A stretch of DNA of 64,000 nt from CALMKX01 sp036274895 (GCA_036274895.1 DASUEU010000027.1:124001-188000); one strand, 5' to 3'. Counted from the first letter of the stretch, positions 42,301 through 50,470 are shown. Notes: generated from the letters alone by a model not told the origin. Made by a program: numbers and translations.

Positions 42301-43326
42301 TCAGCGCCTCCGCCCTTTGCCCGGCGCCAGTCGCCAGACCGAGCGGCCCTCGGGCTGCTCGAGCACCCACCAGGAGCCGTCGGGGGCGGTGGCGGAGGCC
42401 GCCGCCGGCAGCCGCCCCGGCAGGGCCACCCCCCGCGTGAGGTCGATCCAGCCGTCCCCGACCGCCACCAGATCCGTGTCGGGCAGCGGCAGGGCGCGCC
42501 GGCCGTCCGCAAACCGGCCGGCCGCCGAGGGCGTGAGGTCCCGGCGCGACAGCAGCTGCCATTCCCCGAGCGCGGACAGGGCCAGCAGCCACGAGCCGTG
42601 CGCTACCAGGGCCTCGATCCGGCTGCCGTCGAAGAGGGGGAGGCGGGCCTTCACGGCTCCCTCCGGTCCCAGCAGCTCGACGGTCGGTGGCGGCGCCACC
42701 GCCGGCTCGATGGCGAGCGAATAGGCCGGCCCACGGCCGCGCGCCACCAGCTTGCCGTTCGCCTCGTAGGCGAGCGCGGTGAGCGGCCCGGCCTCCCAGG
42801 CTCCGGCCTGGCTCTGGCAGTCCGGCAGTACCAAGACCACTCTGCCGCTCGGGCCGCTGCCGCCGAGCGTGGCCTCGGCGAGTCCGGCGATGCCTTGCGC
42901 CGGGCCGGGCACCAGCCGCGAGACCCCGCTCTGCCGTGCGCGGCAGACTTCGCGCCCCTCCTCGATCCTCACCAAGTCGCCCCCGAGGGCCAGCCACAAC
43001 GTGCCGTCCCGACCGAAGGCGAGGTCGGAGAGCCAGCCGTCCGCGGTGTAGAGAAAGCCGTTCCCTCCTTCGGGCAGCTCCACGCGCACCCGGATGCCGT
43101 CGCTCCAAGCCAGGAGGCGGCGCTGTGGGTGGAAGGCGGCCGGGCCCTCACCCGGCAGGTCGCGGACCTTCTCGAGGGAGAGGCGGCCTTGCTTGGCACC
43201 GAAAGCCAGACCGGGCGCCCAGCCCTCGGCAATCCCGGCCGGGGTGCCGGCGGCGTGTACGACCGAGCCTGAAAGGATGAGCCCGAGCGAAAGCCCGAGA
43301 AGGAACGAGGGCCGGGTGGATCTCAT
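42301..43326 (-). CDS. Secreted beta-propeller-like protein of unknown function
   Basis: I cannot name this 341-residue protein. It has a signal peptide (FLLGLSLGLILSGSVVHAAG), then short beta-rich repeats with a W-x-x-D-L-A-F-G-x-D-G-T-L-W-type pattern (LSDLAFGRDGTLWLAL, LTALAYEANGKLVARG). It ends in SWWVLEQPEGRSVWRLAPGKG. The pattern fits an NHL/WD40-like propeller of about six blades. It converges on the sulfatase-TPR gene and is divergent from the TetR regulator. Confidence 0.65.
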   Translation of the reverse strand: MRSTRPSFLLGLSLGLILSGSVVHAAGTPAGIAEGWAPGLAFGAKQGRLSLEKVRDLPGEGPAAFHPQRRLLAWSDGIRVRVELPEGGNGFLYTADGWLSDLAFGRDGTLWLALGGDLVRIEEGREVCRARQSGVSRLVPGPAQGIAGLAEATLGGSGPSGRVVLVLPDCQSQAGAWEAGPLTALAYEANGKLVARGRGPAYSLAIEPAVAPPPTVELLGPEGAVKARLPLFDGSRIEALVAHGSWLLALSALGEWQLLSRRDLTPSAAGRFADGRRALPLPDTDLVAVGDGWIDLTRGVALPGRLPAAASATAPDGSWWVLEQPEGRSVWRLAPGKGRRR

Positions 43327-43349
43327 CGTTCGATGGTACCAGGGGACCC

Positions 43350-43390
43350 TTGACAGGACAGAACGACGTTTGTAGAGTTAACAGCGTTAA
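43350..43390 (+). promoter_or_regulatory. Promoter with TetR-type operator for the exporter operon
   Basis: TTGACA (43350-43355) and TAGAGT (43373-43378) are spaced by exactly 17 nt. The inverted repeat TTAAC-AGC-GTTAA (43378-43390) begins on the last base of the -10 and covers the transcription start. An operator there would let the adjacent TetR protein block RNA polymerase. AGGAGG follows at 43395-43400. Confidence 0.6.
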
Positions 43391-43407
43391 GTTCAGGAGG
43401 TGCGTTC

Positions 43408-44040
43408 TTGGGCAGCAAGGAGCGACGTGAGCGAGAGCGGGAGGAGCTTCGGGGCAAGATCCTCGAAGCCGCCCGCGAACTCTTCGCCACCGAGGGCTAC
43501 GAGGCCGTAACGATGCGCAAGATCGCCCAGCGCATCGAGTACTCGCCGACGGCGATCTACCTCCACTTCAAGGACAAGCTGGCCGTGATGCGGGCCCTCT
43601 GCGACACGGATTTCCTGGCCCTGGCGCGCCAGTTCCACAAGATCGCGGCCATCGCCGACCCGATCGAGCGGATCCGTGCCGCCGGCAGGGCCTACGCCGC
43701 CTTCGCCTTCGCCCACCCCAATCACTACCGCCTGATGTTCATGACCAGCCATCCGCACGAGACCGTCGAGGAGTCTGCGATCGAGCAAGGCAACCCCGAC
43801 CAGGATGCCTACGCCTTCCTGCGTCTGGCCGTCGAGCAGGCGATCGCCTCCGGCCGCTTCCGTCCATCGGTGACGGACCCCGACCTGATCGCCCAGCTGT
43901 TCTGGAGCGGTCTGCATGGGCTCATCGCCCTCCAGTGCACGCACTGCGACGACCCATGGGTCACCTGGAAGCCGCGCGAGGAACTGGTGGAACGGATGAT
44001 GGACGCACTGCTCACCGGCCTCGCCGCCGTGAAAGGCTGA
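43408..44040 (+). CDS. TetR/AcrR family transcriptional regulator
   Basis: TTG start with AGGAGG 7 nt upstream. The 210 residues open with a basic helix and the TetR DNA-binding segment ILEAARELFATEGYEAVTMRKIAQRIEYSPTAIYLHFKDK. A C-terminal helical domain (about 90-205) resembles TetR_C group 33-like ligand domains, with FAHPNHYRLMFM and LFWSGLHGLIAL. It precedes a DevCAB-type exporter by 3 nt and most likely represses the whole operon until a substrate binds. Confidence 0.92.
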   Translation: MGSKERREREREELRGKILEAARELFATEGYEAVTMRKIAQRIEYSPTAIYLHFKDKLAVMRALCDTDFLALARQFHKIAAIADPIERIRAAGRAYAAFAFAHPNHYRLMFMTSHPHETVEESAIEQGNPDQDAYAFLRLAVEQAIASGRFRPSVTDPDLIAQLFWSGLHGLIALQCTHCDDPWVTWKPREELVERMMDALLTGLAAVKG

Positions 44041-44043
44041 TTC

Positions 44044-45171
44044 GTGGTCAACCTCGCGCTCAAGAACCTCCTCCACGACAAGTTGCGTGCCCTGATCACG
44101 ATCTCGGGCGTCGCCTTCGCCGTCACCCTGGTCTTCGTCCAGGTCGGGCTGTTCCTCGGTCTGCTTTTCAATGCCTCGGTAACCATCGATCGCATTCCCG
44201 CGGACCTCTGGGTGACCTCGAAGAACACCGCCAACATCGACTTCGCACAGACCTTCCCCGAGATCGCCATCCAGCGCGTGCGCTCGGTGCCCGGCGTGGC
44301 CCGCGCGGACAACCTGATCGTCTGGTTCATGAACGTTCGGTTGCCGTCGGGTGCGCAGGAAGGCGCCCTGGTCTACGCCCTGCACGACTTCTCCGCCTGG
44401 GGTATCCCCTGGCGGGTCGAGGAGGGCGACCTCACCGACCTCAAGCGGGGCCGCTACTTCTTCCTCGATCAGTCGGCCACGCGGCGCTGGGGTGAGTTTG
44501 AGGTCGGGCAGTATCGCGAGGTCCTGGGCAGCCGGCTCAAGCTGATCGGTCGCACCCAGGAAGCCGAGTCGTTCACCACCACGCCGATCGTGTTCATGGA
44601 CTACGACCTGGCCCAGGAGATCTCTCCCTTCGATCTCGCGGGCAAGACCACCTACGTGCTGGTGCGCCTGGCACCAGGTGCGGACGTGGCGGCGGTGCGT
44701 GCCGAGATCCAGAAGCGCCTGCCCTACAACGACGTCTTCACCCGTGAAGAGTGGCGGGAACGCTCGCGCTCCTACTGGGTGGACTCCACCGGTCTTGGTC
44801 TCAACATGATCATGACCGTCTTCCTGGGTTGCCTGGTGGGCGTGGTGGTGGTGGCACAGACCCTCTACACCTCGACCATGGAGCACTTGAAGGAGTTCGG
44901 CACGGTCAAGGCGATCGGCGGCGGCAACCGCCAGATCTACTCGATCCTCGGCCAGCAGGCGACGGTGGCCTCGGTGCTCGGCTTCCTCTCCGGCGCCGCG
45001 ATGGCTTTCGCCCTCAAGCCGGCGATGGCGAAGATCAGTCTGAAACTGCTGATCTCGAACCAGCTCGTCCTCCAAGTCTTCGCCGGCACTCTCCTGCTCT
45101 GCCTGGCCGCGGCCCTGATCTCGTTCCGCAAGGTGGCGAGGATCGATCCCGCCCTCGTGTTCCGTACCTGA
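44044..45171 (+). CDS. DevC-like ABC transporter permease (FtsX/MacB fold)
   Basis: A 375-residue permease. The first helix AITISGVAFAVTLVFVQVGLFLGLL is typical of DevC. A large periplasmic loop follows, then three C-terminal helices with the MacB/FtsX MEHLKEFGTVKAIGGGNRQIYSILGQQ coupling segment and ARIDPALVFR ending. GTG start. Together with the ATPase and adaptor it forms a DevBCA/MacAB-type exporter that hands substrate to an outer-membrane channel. No TolC gene is present locally. Confidence 0.88.
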   Translation: MVNLALKNLLHDKLRALITISGVAFAVTLVFVQVGLFLGLLFNASVTIDRIPADLWVTSKNTANIDFAQTFPEIAIQRVRSVPGVARADNLIVWFMNVRLPSGAQEGALVYALHDFSAWGIPWRVEEGDLTDLKRGRYFFLDQSATRRWGEFEVGQYREVLGSRLKLIGRTQEAESFTTTPIVFMDYDLAQEISPFDLAGKTTYVLVRLAPGADVAAVRAEIQKRLPYNDVFTREEWRERSRSYWVDSTGLGLNMIMTVFLGCLVGVVVVAQTLYTSTMEHLKEFGTVKAIGGGNRQIYSILGQQATVASVLGFLSGAAMAFALKPAMAKISLKLLISNQLVLQVFAGTLLLCLAAALISFRKVARIDPALVFRT

Positions 45172-45183
45172 CCGGAGACAGCC

Positions 45184-45855
45184 ATGCCTGTGCTCGAAGC
45201 GACCAACGTCAAGAAGACCTTTACCGAAGGGCGCGAGACCGTGGAGGTTCTGCGCGGCGTCTCCCTCACCCTCGAGCCGGGCGAGGTGGTTGCCCTTTCC
45301 GGACCCTCGGGCTCGGGCAAGACCACCCTTCTCTCCATCCTCGGCTGCATCCTGACCCCCAGCGACGGCCGCGTGGTGATCGAAGGGACCGAGGTGGATG
45401 CCGCCCGGCCGGGGGATCTACCGGAGATCCGCCGGCGCTCGATCGGCTTCGTCTTTCAACAGTTCAATCTGTTTCCCGCCCTGACCGCTCGGGAGAACGT
45501 CGAGTACGCCTTGAACATCAAGGGCGTCGCCGGGCGCGCTGCCCGCCGGCAAGCCGAGCGGGTGCTCGACGAAGTGGGCCTCGCCGATCGCCGCCACTTC
45601 CTGCCCCGGGATCTCTCCGGCGGGCAGAAGCAGCGGGTGGCGATCGCCCGTGCCCTGGCCGGCGACCCGGCCATCCTGCTCGCCGACGAGCCCACCGCCA
45701 ACCTCGACTCCGAGGTGGGCGGCAAGATCCTGACCCTGTTTCGGGATCTCGCCAAGCGCGAGAACCGAGCCCTCCTGATCGTCACCCACGACCCCAAGGT
45801 GCTGGGCGTCGCCGACCGCGCGGTTGCCATCCGCGACGGCCTGATCGCTGCCTGA
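45184..45855 (+). CDS. ABC transporter ATP-binding protein (DevA/LolD/MacB-type)
   Basis: A 223-residue ATPase: Walker A GPSGSGKTTLL, Q-loop FVFQQFNLFPALTARENV, signature LSGGQKQR, Walker B ILLADEPTANLDS and H-loop VTHDPK. The AREN motif and size put it in the LolD/MacB subfamily that works with FtsX-type permeases. It lies 12 nt after the permease. Confidence 0.93.
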   Translation: MPVLEATNVKKTFTEGRETVEVLRGVSLTLEPGEVVALSGPSGSGKTTLLSILGCILTPSDGRVVIEGTEVDAARPGDLPEIRRRSIGFVFQQFNLFPALTARENVEYALNIKGVAGRAARRQAERVLDEVGLADRRHFLPRDLSGGQKQRVAIARALAGDPAILLADEPTANLDSEVGGKILTLFRDLAKRENRALLIVTHDPKVLGVADRAVAIRDGLIAA

Positions 45856-45875
45856 GCCTCGAGAGGAAGATCCCC

Positions 45876-46781
45876 GTGAGAACGCCATCCTCCCCGTCCC
45901 TCGCCAAGAAGCTCCTCCTCCCCCTTCTGGGCGCCGCCCTGGTCGCCATGCTGGTGGCCCAACTGCGGGGCTTCGAGACAGCCCGGGCCAGCGTTCCAGC
46001 CGCTCCGGCCCAGCCGGGCGGCGAAGCCGGCGACTCCCGCATCACCGCCGAGGGTCGGCTGGTGGCCTACCCGGGCGCCGAGGTGACCATCGGCAGCGAC
46101 CTCGCCGGCACCGTGGTGCGACTGCTGGTCGAGGAGAAGATGGAAGTGAAGCAGGGCCAGTTGCTCGCCGAACTGCGCTCGGACGACGTGGCGGCCGAGC
46201 TGGCCGAGGCCCGCGCTCGTGTCGCCGAGACCGAAGCGGACCTGCGCCTTTACGAGACCGAGGTTGCTCGCGCCGAGCGCCTGGCCGCCGACGGGGTGAT
46301 CGCCCAGCAGCGGGCGGACGTCGCCCGCCGGGACCGCGACGCCGCCCTCGCACGGCGCGAGACCGCCGTCGCCGCCGTGGCCCGGCTCACGGCTGTCCTG
46401 GCCAAGAGCCGCATCCTGGCGCCGATCTCCGGGTTGGTGACCAGCCGCCTGGTCGATGCTGGCGAGACCGTCGAGGCCGGCGAGGAGCTGCTGACCATCG
46501 CCGACCTCCGCCGCACCCGCGTGGAGGCCGAGGTGGACGAGTACGACGCCGGCCGGATGGCCCTCGGGCTCTCCGTCGAGGTCTCGGCCGAGGGCTTTCC
46601 CGGTCAGACCTGGCGCGGCGTGATCGAGGAAATCCCGGATGGCGTCACCAGCCGGCGCATCAAGCCCCAGGACCCCGGCCGCCCGCAGGACACCCGGGTG
46701 CTGCTGGTCAAGGTCGCGCTGGCCGAGCCCACCCCCTTGAGGCTCGGCCAGCGGGTGGAGGTGGAGATCGGCGGGGAGTGA
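45876..46781 (+). CDS. HlyD/DevB-type periplasmic adaptor
   Basis: The GTG at 45876 follows GAGAGGAAG and gives 301 residues. An N-terminal membrane anchor (KLLLPLLGAALVAMLVAQL) precedes a split lipoyl domain (GSDLAGTVVRLLVEEKMEVKQGQLLAELRSDD and RILAPISGLVTSRLVDAGETV) that flanks a helical hairpin of about 80 residues. It ends with a beta-barrel (VEVSAEGFPGQTWRGVIEEI). This is the membrane-fusion subunit of the exporter. Confidence 0.9.
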   Translation: MRTPSSPSLAKKLLLPLLGAALVAMLVAQLRGFETARASVPAAPAQPGGEAGDSRITAEGRLVAYPGAEVTIGSDLAGTVVRLLVEEKMEVKQGQLLAELRSDDVAAELAEARARVAETEADLRLYETEVARAERLAADGVIAQQRADVARRDRDAALARRETAVAAVARLTAVLAKSRILAPISGLVTSRLVDAGETVEAGEELLTIADLRRTRVEAEVDEYDAGRMALGLSVEVSAEGFPGQTWRGVIEEIPDGVTSRRIKPQDPGRPQDTRVLLVKVALAEPTPLRLGQRVEVEIGGE

Positions 46782-46788
46782 AGCACGG

Positions 46789-48069
46789 TCACGGGTAGTA
46801 GAGATAGCAGACGCTGGCCCAGTCGCTGCAGCAGTTGCCGTCGAACTCGCAGCCCCAGTTGCAGCTGCAAGCCGCTTCCGGGGGATCTTGGCCGCAGCGG
46901 CCGTAGCAGCTGGCGTCCCAATCGTCGGGGTAGGTCTGGCAGTCGGTGACCACCCGCAGCGTGGCCCCGAAGGTGCCGCAGTAGGGAGGGACACCGCTCT
47001 GCGAGCCGCCGTTGCAGTTCTGGGCCGAGGCCGAGACCAGGGACTCGAGGTGTCCGTCCGCCACCGGGGCAGAGAACCACAGGGTGCCCATGGGATCGTC
47101 GCAGCACCAGGGGTCGTTCTCCTCGATGTACTCGCTGACCGCGATCCCCTGTCCATCACAGGCGCCGTCCTGGATCATTTCGTAGAAGGAACCCTGCCAG
47201 ACCTCGACCGGATCGGTCAGATCGCCGCCGTACCAGGAGCCGTAAGGGTTCGACCACTGGGAGTCCCAGGTGTCGCAGTTGCAGACGTTGCCCCACTCGC
47301 CGCCATTTGGCTTGGAGGGCTTGGGCCCCTTGAAGCAGGTGCGATGGTCGTCCGGGCAATCCCGACCGCGGGGGCTCGAGCCGAAGTAGACCCCGATGTC
47401 GCCCGTCATGGCCCCCTGGCCTGGGGAGTGGAAGGAGTCCAGGTTGGTACTGCACACGCCGTGGCCCGCGTGGCCATTGCATTCGAGGGCCCAGTAGCGG
47501 TTCATGAAGCGGTCGCGGCTGTAGACCAGGGCGCTGCACCGGCAGTAGTCGGGGTACCAGGAGCGCAGGCCGAGCTGCGGGGCTGGGACCGGAGGGGCCT
47601 CGGTCCGCCGTCGGCCGGACTTGAACTCGCTCGCCGTCCAGCCGGTTTCGCCCCGGAACTCCTCCTCCAGCTTCGCCAGGGAGAGCTCGAGCTGCCCGCA
47701 AAGCTCATCCAGCCCCAGCGCGAGTAGGCAACGGTCCCTTTCGACCTCGAGCACCGCCCGCTGGTAGAGCAGGTCGACCAGCCGGCCGAGGGAGGCCGAG
47801 ACGCCGAGCTCCCGGGCCCGCTCGCGAACCTGCGCCTCGACCCGGTGGCGTGAGGCCGTCGCCAGCTGATGCTCGCGGCGCTCGAGGGAGGAGGCGAGGG
47901 CCAGCTTCGCCTGCGGATCGGCATCCAGCTGTGCCTTGGTCTCGCCGAGGGAGACGAGCCCACCGAGAGTTTCCCCTGCAAGGCAGGGAAGGGTGGTCGC
48001 CACCACGAGCAGGGCGGCGAGAGTCAAGAGCAGTGACGAGATTGCGCCGAGGTTTTTCGTTCTCACCAT
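46789..48069 (-). CDS. Secreted Cys-rich protein with C-terminal somatomedin-B-like domain
   Basis: The ATG at 48069 (GGAGGTGCC upstream) gives 426 residues with a signal peptide (LLLTLAALLVVATTLPCLA). Residues about 30-145 form a charged helical region. The middle is rich in Cys, Trp, Gly and Tyr (CRCSALVYSRDRFM, CNCDTWDSQWSNPYGSWYGG) and is unfamiliar. The last 40 residues contain SCYGRCG and CSCNWGCEFDGNCCSDW. Cys spacing C-x-C-x3-C-x5-CC-x5-C matches the somatomedin-B disulfide knot. Such domains mediate protein binding in animal vitronectin and are rare in bacteria. No enzyme activity is apparent. Confidence 0.7.
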   Translation of the reverse strand: MVRTKNLGAISSLLLTLAALLVVATTLPCLAGETLGGLVSLGETKAQLDADPQAKLALASSLERREHQLATASRHRVEAQVRERARELGVSASLGRLVDLLYQRAVLEVERDRCLLALGLDELCGQLELSLAKLEEEFRGETGWTASEFKSGRRRTEAPPVPAPQLGLRSWYPDYCRCSALVYSRDRFMNRYWALECNGHAGHGVCSTNLDSFHSPGQGAMTGDIGVYFGSSPRGRDCPDDHRTCFKGPKPSKPNGGEWGNVCNCDTWDSQWSNPYGSWYGGDLTDPVEVWQGSFYEMIQDGACDGQGIAVSEYIEENDPWCCDDPMGTLWFSAPVADGHLESLVSASAQNCNGGSQSGVPPYCGTFGATLRVVTDCQTYPDDWDASCYGRCGQDPPEAACSCNWGCEFDGNCCSDWASVCYLYYP

Positions 48070-48125
48070 GGCACCTCCTGTGCGGTTATGGCAATGAGCG
48101 GTATATTGCCCCAAGAAGCGACCCC

Positions 48126-48143
48126 GCCCCGCCGCGGCGGGGC
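48126..48143 (-). terminator. 18-nt perfect palindrome after the Cys-rich peptide gene
   Basis: GCCCCGCCGCGGCGGGGC lies 26 nt downstream (minus strand) of the small-peptide stop and upstream of the somatomedin-B gene. It is not followed by a T-run. It may end or attenuate the peptide transcript. Confidence 0.45.
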
Positions 48144-48169
48144 AGAGTCGATGAGAGATCCCTCCTCCG

Positions 48170-48343
48170 TCAGAACGAGCTGTTACAGCTACCGCAGTGG
48201 TGCGAGCCGTCGTGCCCGGCGGACCGATCGCAGGAGCCCTTCCAGCTGTTGGGGCAATCACCGTGGGTGGCGCCGCACTCGCCCTGATCCTCCGGGTCCT
48301 GGCTGTCCGGGGGCTGCTTCTTGGAAGTGATCTTGGGGCTCAT
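48170..48343 (-). CDS. 57-residue Cys/His/Ser/Gly-rich peptide (orphan RiPP-precursor-like or metal-binding)
   Basis: The ATG at 48343 is preceded by an excellent AGGAGG with 6-nt spacing. The first 22 residues are polar and charged (MSPKITSKKQPPDSQDPEDQ) and contain no Cys. The remainder has Cys at 23, 30, 38, 50 and 53 among Gly, Ser, His, Asn, and ends HHCGSCNSSF. There is no signal peptide. This leader-plus-Cys/Ser-core shape is seen in ribosomally made, modified peptides, but no modifying enzyme lies next to it. Metal binding is the alternative. It is upstream of the somatomedin-B gene on the same strand. Confidence 0.6.
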   Translation of the reverse strand: MSPKITSKKQPPDSQDPEDQGECGATHGDCPNSWKGSCDRSAGHDGSHHCGSCNSSF

Positions 48344-48470
48344 GGGGGTCCTCCTGCTCCTTGGTGTGGAGTCATCCTAGACCTTGGTGGCCCGTGGATC
48401 CCACTACCTTGGGGCGGCGAGGTGCTGGCCGCTGGGGCGGGCGAAGGGGCCGATCCTGACCCCGCCGACC

Positions 48471-48515
48471 TTGCGATGCCTACGAGCGTACGTTAGTCTG
48501 CTCGGCGAACGTACG
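48471..48515 (+). promoter_or_regulatory. Promoter and inverted-repeat operator of the toxin-antitoxin pair
   Basis: TTGCGA (48471-48476) and TAGTCT (48494-48499) are spaced by 17 nt. CGTACGTT (48487-48494) and AACGTACG (48508-48515) form a perfect inverted repeat that runs into the -10 and spans the transcription start. This fits autorepression by the antitoxin or the toxin-antitoxin complex. Confidence 0.55.
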
Positions 48516-48526
48516 ACGGAGGCCTC

Positions 48527-48748
48527 ATGCGAATCACCGCTTCCAAGCTCCGAGAGAATATCTACAGTCTCCTGGATCAAGTCCTGACCACCGGCGTGCC
48601 CATCGAGATCGAGCGGCGGGGCCGGATCATCCGGCTCGTGCCGACGGAGCCCGCCAGCAAGCTCGATCGGCTGCCGCAGCGCGACTATCTCGAGGGCGAC
48701 CCGGAAGATCTCGTTCACCTCGACTGGAGCTCCGAGTGGCGACCCTGA
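48527..48748 (+). CDS. Phd/YefM-type antitoxin
   Basis: A 73-residue protein starting MRITASKLRENIYSLLDQVLTTGVPIEIERRGRIIRLVP, the Phd/YefM dimerisation and DNA-binding fold. A C-terminal tail, DPEDLVHLDWSSEW, probably wraps the toxin; the tryptophan-ended tail is common in antitoxins of PIN toxins. ACGGAGG precedes the ATG. It overlaps the toxin gene by 13 nt. Confidence 0.86.
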   Translation: MRITASKLRENIYSLLDQVLTTGVPIEIERRGRIIRLVPTEPASKLDRLPQRDYLEGDPEDLVHLDWSSEWRP

Positions 48749-49125
48749 CCTACCTCGACACCCACGTCGTGGCCTGGCTATTCGCAGGCGAGCTGGCGCT
48801 GCTCCCCAAGGCGGTCCGGCTCCGCTTGGAAGAGGGGGACCTGGTGATCTCTCCCATGGTCACCCTGGAGCTGCAGTTCCTCTTCGAGATCCGGCGTGTC
48901 ACCAGGCCCGGCCTGGAGGTGGTGGCTGCCCTCGCTGCCGAGTTGGGGCTGCGCACCTGCGACCTGCCCTTTCCCCAGGTCGTTGCCCGCGCCGCCCACC
49001 AGAGCTGGACCCGAGATCCCTTCGACCGCCTGATCACTGCCCAGGCGGCTCTCCGCGAGGCTCCCTTGCTCACCAAGGACGGAGACATCCACACGCACTA
49101 TCCGCACGCGGTCTGGAGCGGGTGA
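48736..49125 (+). CDS. vapC: PIN-domain ribonuclease toxin (VapC-like)
   Basis: A 129-residue PIN domain with all acidic residues visible: YLDTHVVAW (first Asp), SPMVTLELQFL (Glu), RDPFDRLITAQA (Asp pair) and LLTKD (last Asp). VapC toxins cut tRNA or rRNA. GTG start inside the antitoxin gene, so the two are translationally coupled with antitoxin first. Confidence 0.9.
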   Translation: MATLTYLDTHVVAWLFAGELALLPKAVRLRLEEGDLVISPMVTLELQFLFEIRRVTRPGLEVVAALAAELGLRTCDLPFPQVVARAAHQSWTRDPFDRLITAQAALREAPLLTKDGDIHTHYPHAVWSG

Positions 49126-49377
49126 GGTGTCCGACATCTCTTCGACACCCTCCGACAGCCCTCTTGCCCTCTCCCTGGCCCCTGCTCGATCGCCCGGTCT
49201 CTTCGTAAACAGCAGAAAATAAGTGGCTTAGCTCCGGCAGCCTCAGCCCGACCCCAGCTGGCACCGCCATTGCCTCGTCTCACGGGCGCAAGCCACCGTG
49301 GCCACGGAGCTCGAACAGCAGAAAGCAACCCCTGCGCGGGAGCGCACAACTTCGAATCCGATCGTAGGAGACCCACC

Positions 49378-49770
49378 ATGTTGAAGAAGACCCTCGTCGC
49401 CGTCCTCGCCCTCGCCGCCATCGCCAGCGCCGCCCATGCCGGCAGCACCTTCCAGCAGAGCTGTTCGCAGATCGAGTTCGTCTACTCGAGCAACCAGCCG
49501 GTGCTGCAGGCCGTCTGCCTCAAGGCCGACGGCACCACCAACTCCACCTCCCTGGTGCTCCAGGGCATCAGCAACCAGAACGGCACGCTGGTGCAGGGCA
49601 CGGGAGCCAGCAGCTTCCAGAAGAGCTGCGGCAACATCCAGATCCAGGTCACCAGCCCCACCTCCGTCAACCTGACCGCCTACTGCCGCACCTCGAGTGG
49701 TTCCTCCAACGCCACCAGCCTGCCGCTCAACAACATCGGCAACAACAACGGCGTGCTCACGGGCGGCTAG
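49378..49770 (+). CDS. Secreted cyanovirin-N homology (CVNH) protein
   Basis: The ATG at 49378 (TAGGAG upstream) gives 130 residues, with a signal peptide (TLVAVLALAAIASAAHAG). Two half-repeats follow: TFQQSCSQIEFVY...LQAVC and SFQKSCGNIQIQV...LTAYC, each ending in an Asn/Gly turn such as LPLNNIGNNNGVL. This matches the CVNH fold with its paired disulfides, a mannose-binding lectin first found in cyanobacteria. The mature protein is low in charge and rich in Ser, Asn and Thr. The 250-nt stretch before the gene (49126-49377) shows no other gene. Confidence 0.85.
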   Translation: MLKKTLVAVLALAAIASAAHAGSTFQQSCSQIEFVYSSNQPVLQAVCLKADGTTNSTSLVLQGISNQNGTLVQGTGASSFQKSCGNIQIQVTSPTSVNLTAYCRTSSGSSNATSLPLNNIGNNNGVLTGG

Positions 49771-49823
49771 GCCGCAACCTCTCCGATCCCGGGGGGCGGA
49801 CGCTCCCCGGGATGCCGCCCTGT

Positions 49824-50450
49824 TCAGGGTGCCCAGAGGCCGCCGGTCGCTTCGAGCCAGTCAGCGATGCGATCCGCCGCCAGGGCGGGATCCCCAGCCG
49901 AAACGTCCAGCTCGAGCCGGGGCAGCAGAGAGCCCGCGGCGAGCCCCCGCAGCACTTCTTGCTCCTCGACGAAGATCGACAGGTCGCCGTACTGGCCGGG
50001 ATTGCCGGACACCAGCAGCCTCTTCTCGCGGGCGGCGGCGAAGGAGTCCGGGTTGCGGGTCACCAGCACCAACCGGAAGCCCAGGGGGAGGAGCCGCTCC
50101 TCGAGCCAGTGGAAGTCGTAGCGCCGGCCGTGCTGGCGCTCTTGATAGGCCATCGTTGAGAGGTGGAAGCGGTCGACGATCCACGAGTAGTAGCGCTGGA
50201 GCTCGAAGAGCCGTACCCAGGTGCGATAGGTCTCGAGGGCCAGCTCCTCCTCCTCGGGAAGGAAGTTGATCAGGCCGCGGCCCCAGGGGGTGTTGGTGAA
50301 GCCGCACCACTCGGCCGAGATCAGGGGTGAGTGGTAGCGGTATTTGCGCGGTCCCACCACCCGAGGATGCTCGTTGAGGGCGAAGGCGATCTCCGTCTTG
50401 CCGGTCAGGCGGGTGCCTTCGAGGATGACCTTGGGACAGAGCTTGGGCAT
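49824..50450 (-). CDS. P-loop kinase-like protein (AAA_28/thymidylate-kinase-like)
   Basis: A 208-residue protein with Walker A EGTRLTGKT near the N-terminus, a YSWIVDRFHLSTMAY strand-and-helix reminiscent of the DR motif of nucleotide kinases, and LVLVTRNPDSFAAAREKR as a lid-like region. No substrate can be assigned. It shares the minus strand with an O-methyltransferase gene 20 nt upstream, so the pair may act in one small-molecule modification. Confidence 0.7.
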   Translation of the reverse strand: MPKLCPKVILEGTRLTGKTEIAFALNEHPRVVGPRKYRYHSPLISAEWCGFTNTPWGRGLINFLPEEEELALETYRTWVRLFELQRYYSWIVDRFHLSTMAYQERQHGRRYDFHWLEERLLPLGFRLVLVTRNPDSFAAAREKRLLVSGNPGQYGDLSIFVEEQEVLRGLAAGSLLPRLELDVSAGDPALAADRIADWLEATGGLWAP

Positions 50451-50470
50451 GGGCGTCTCCAGGGCTTGGC

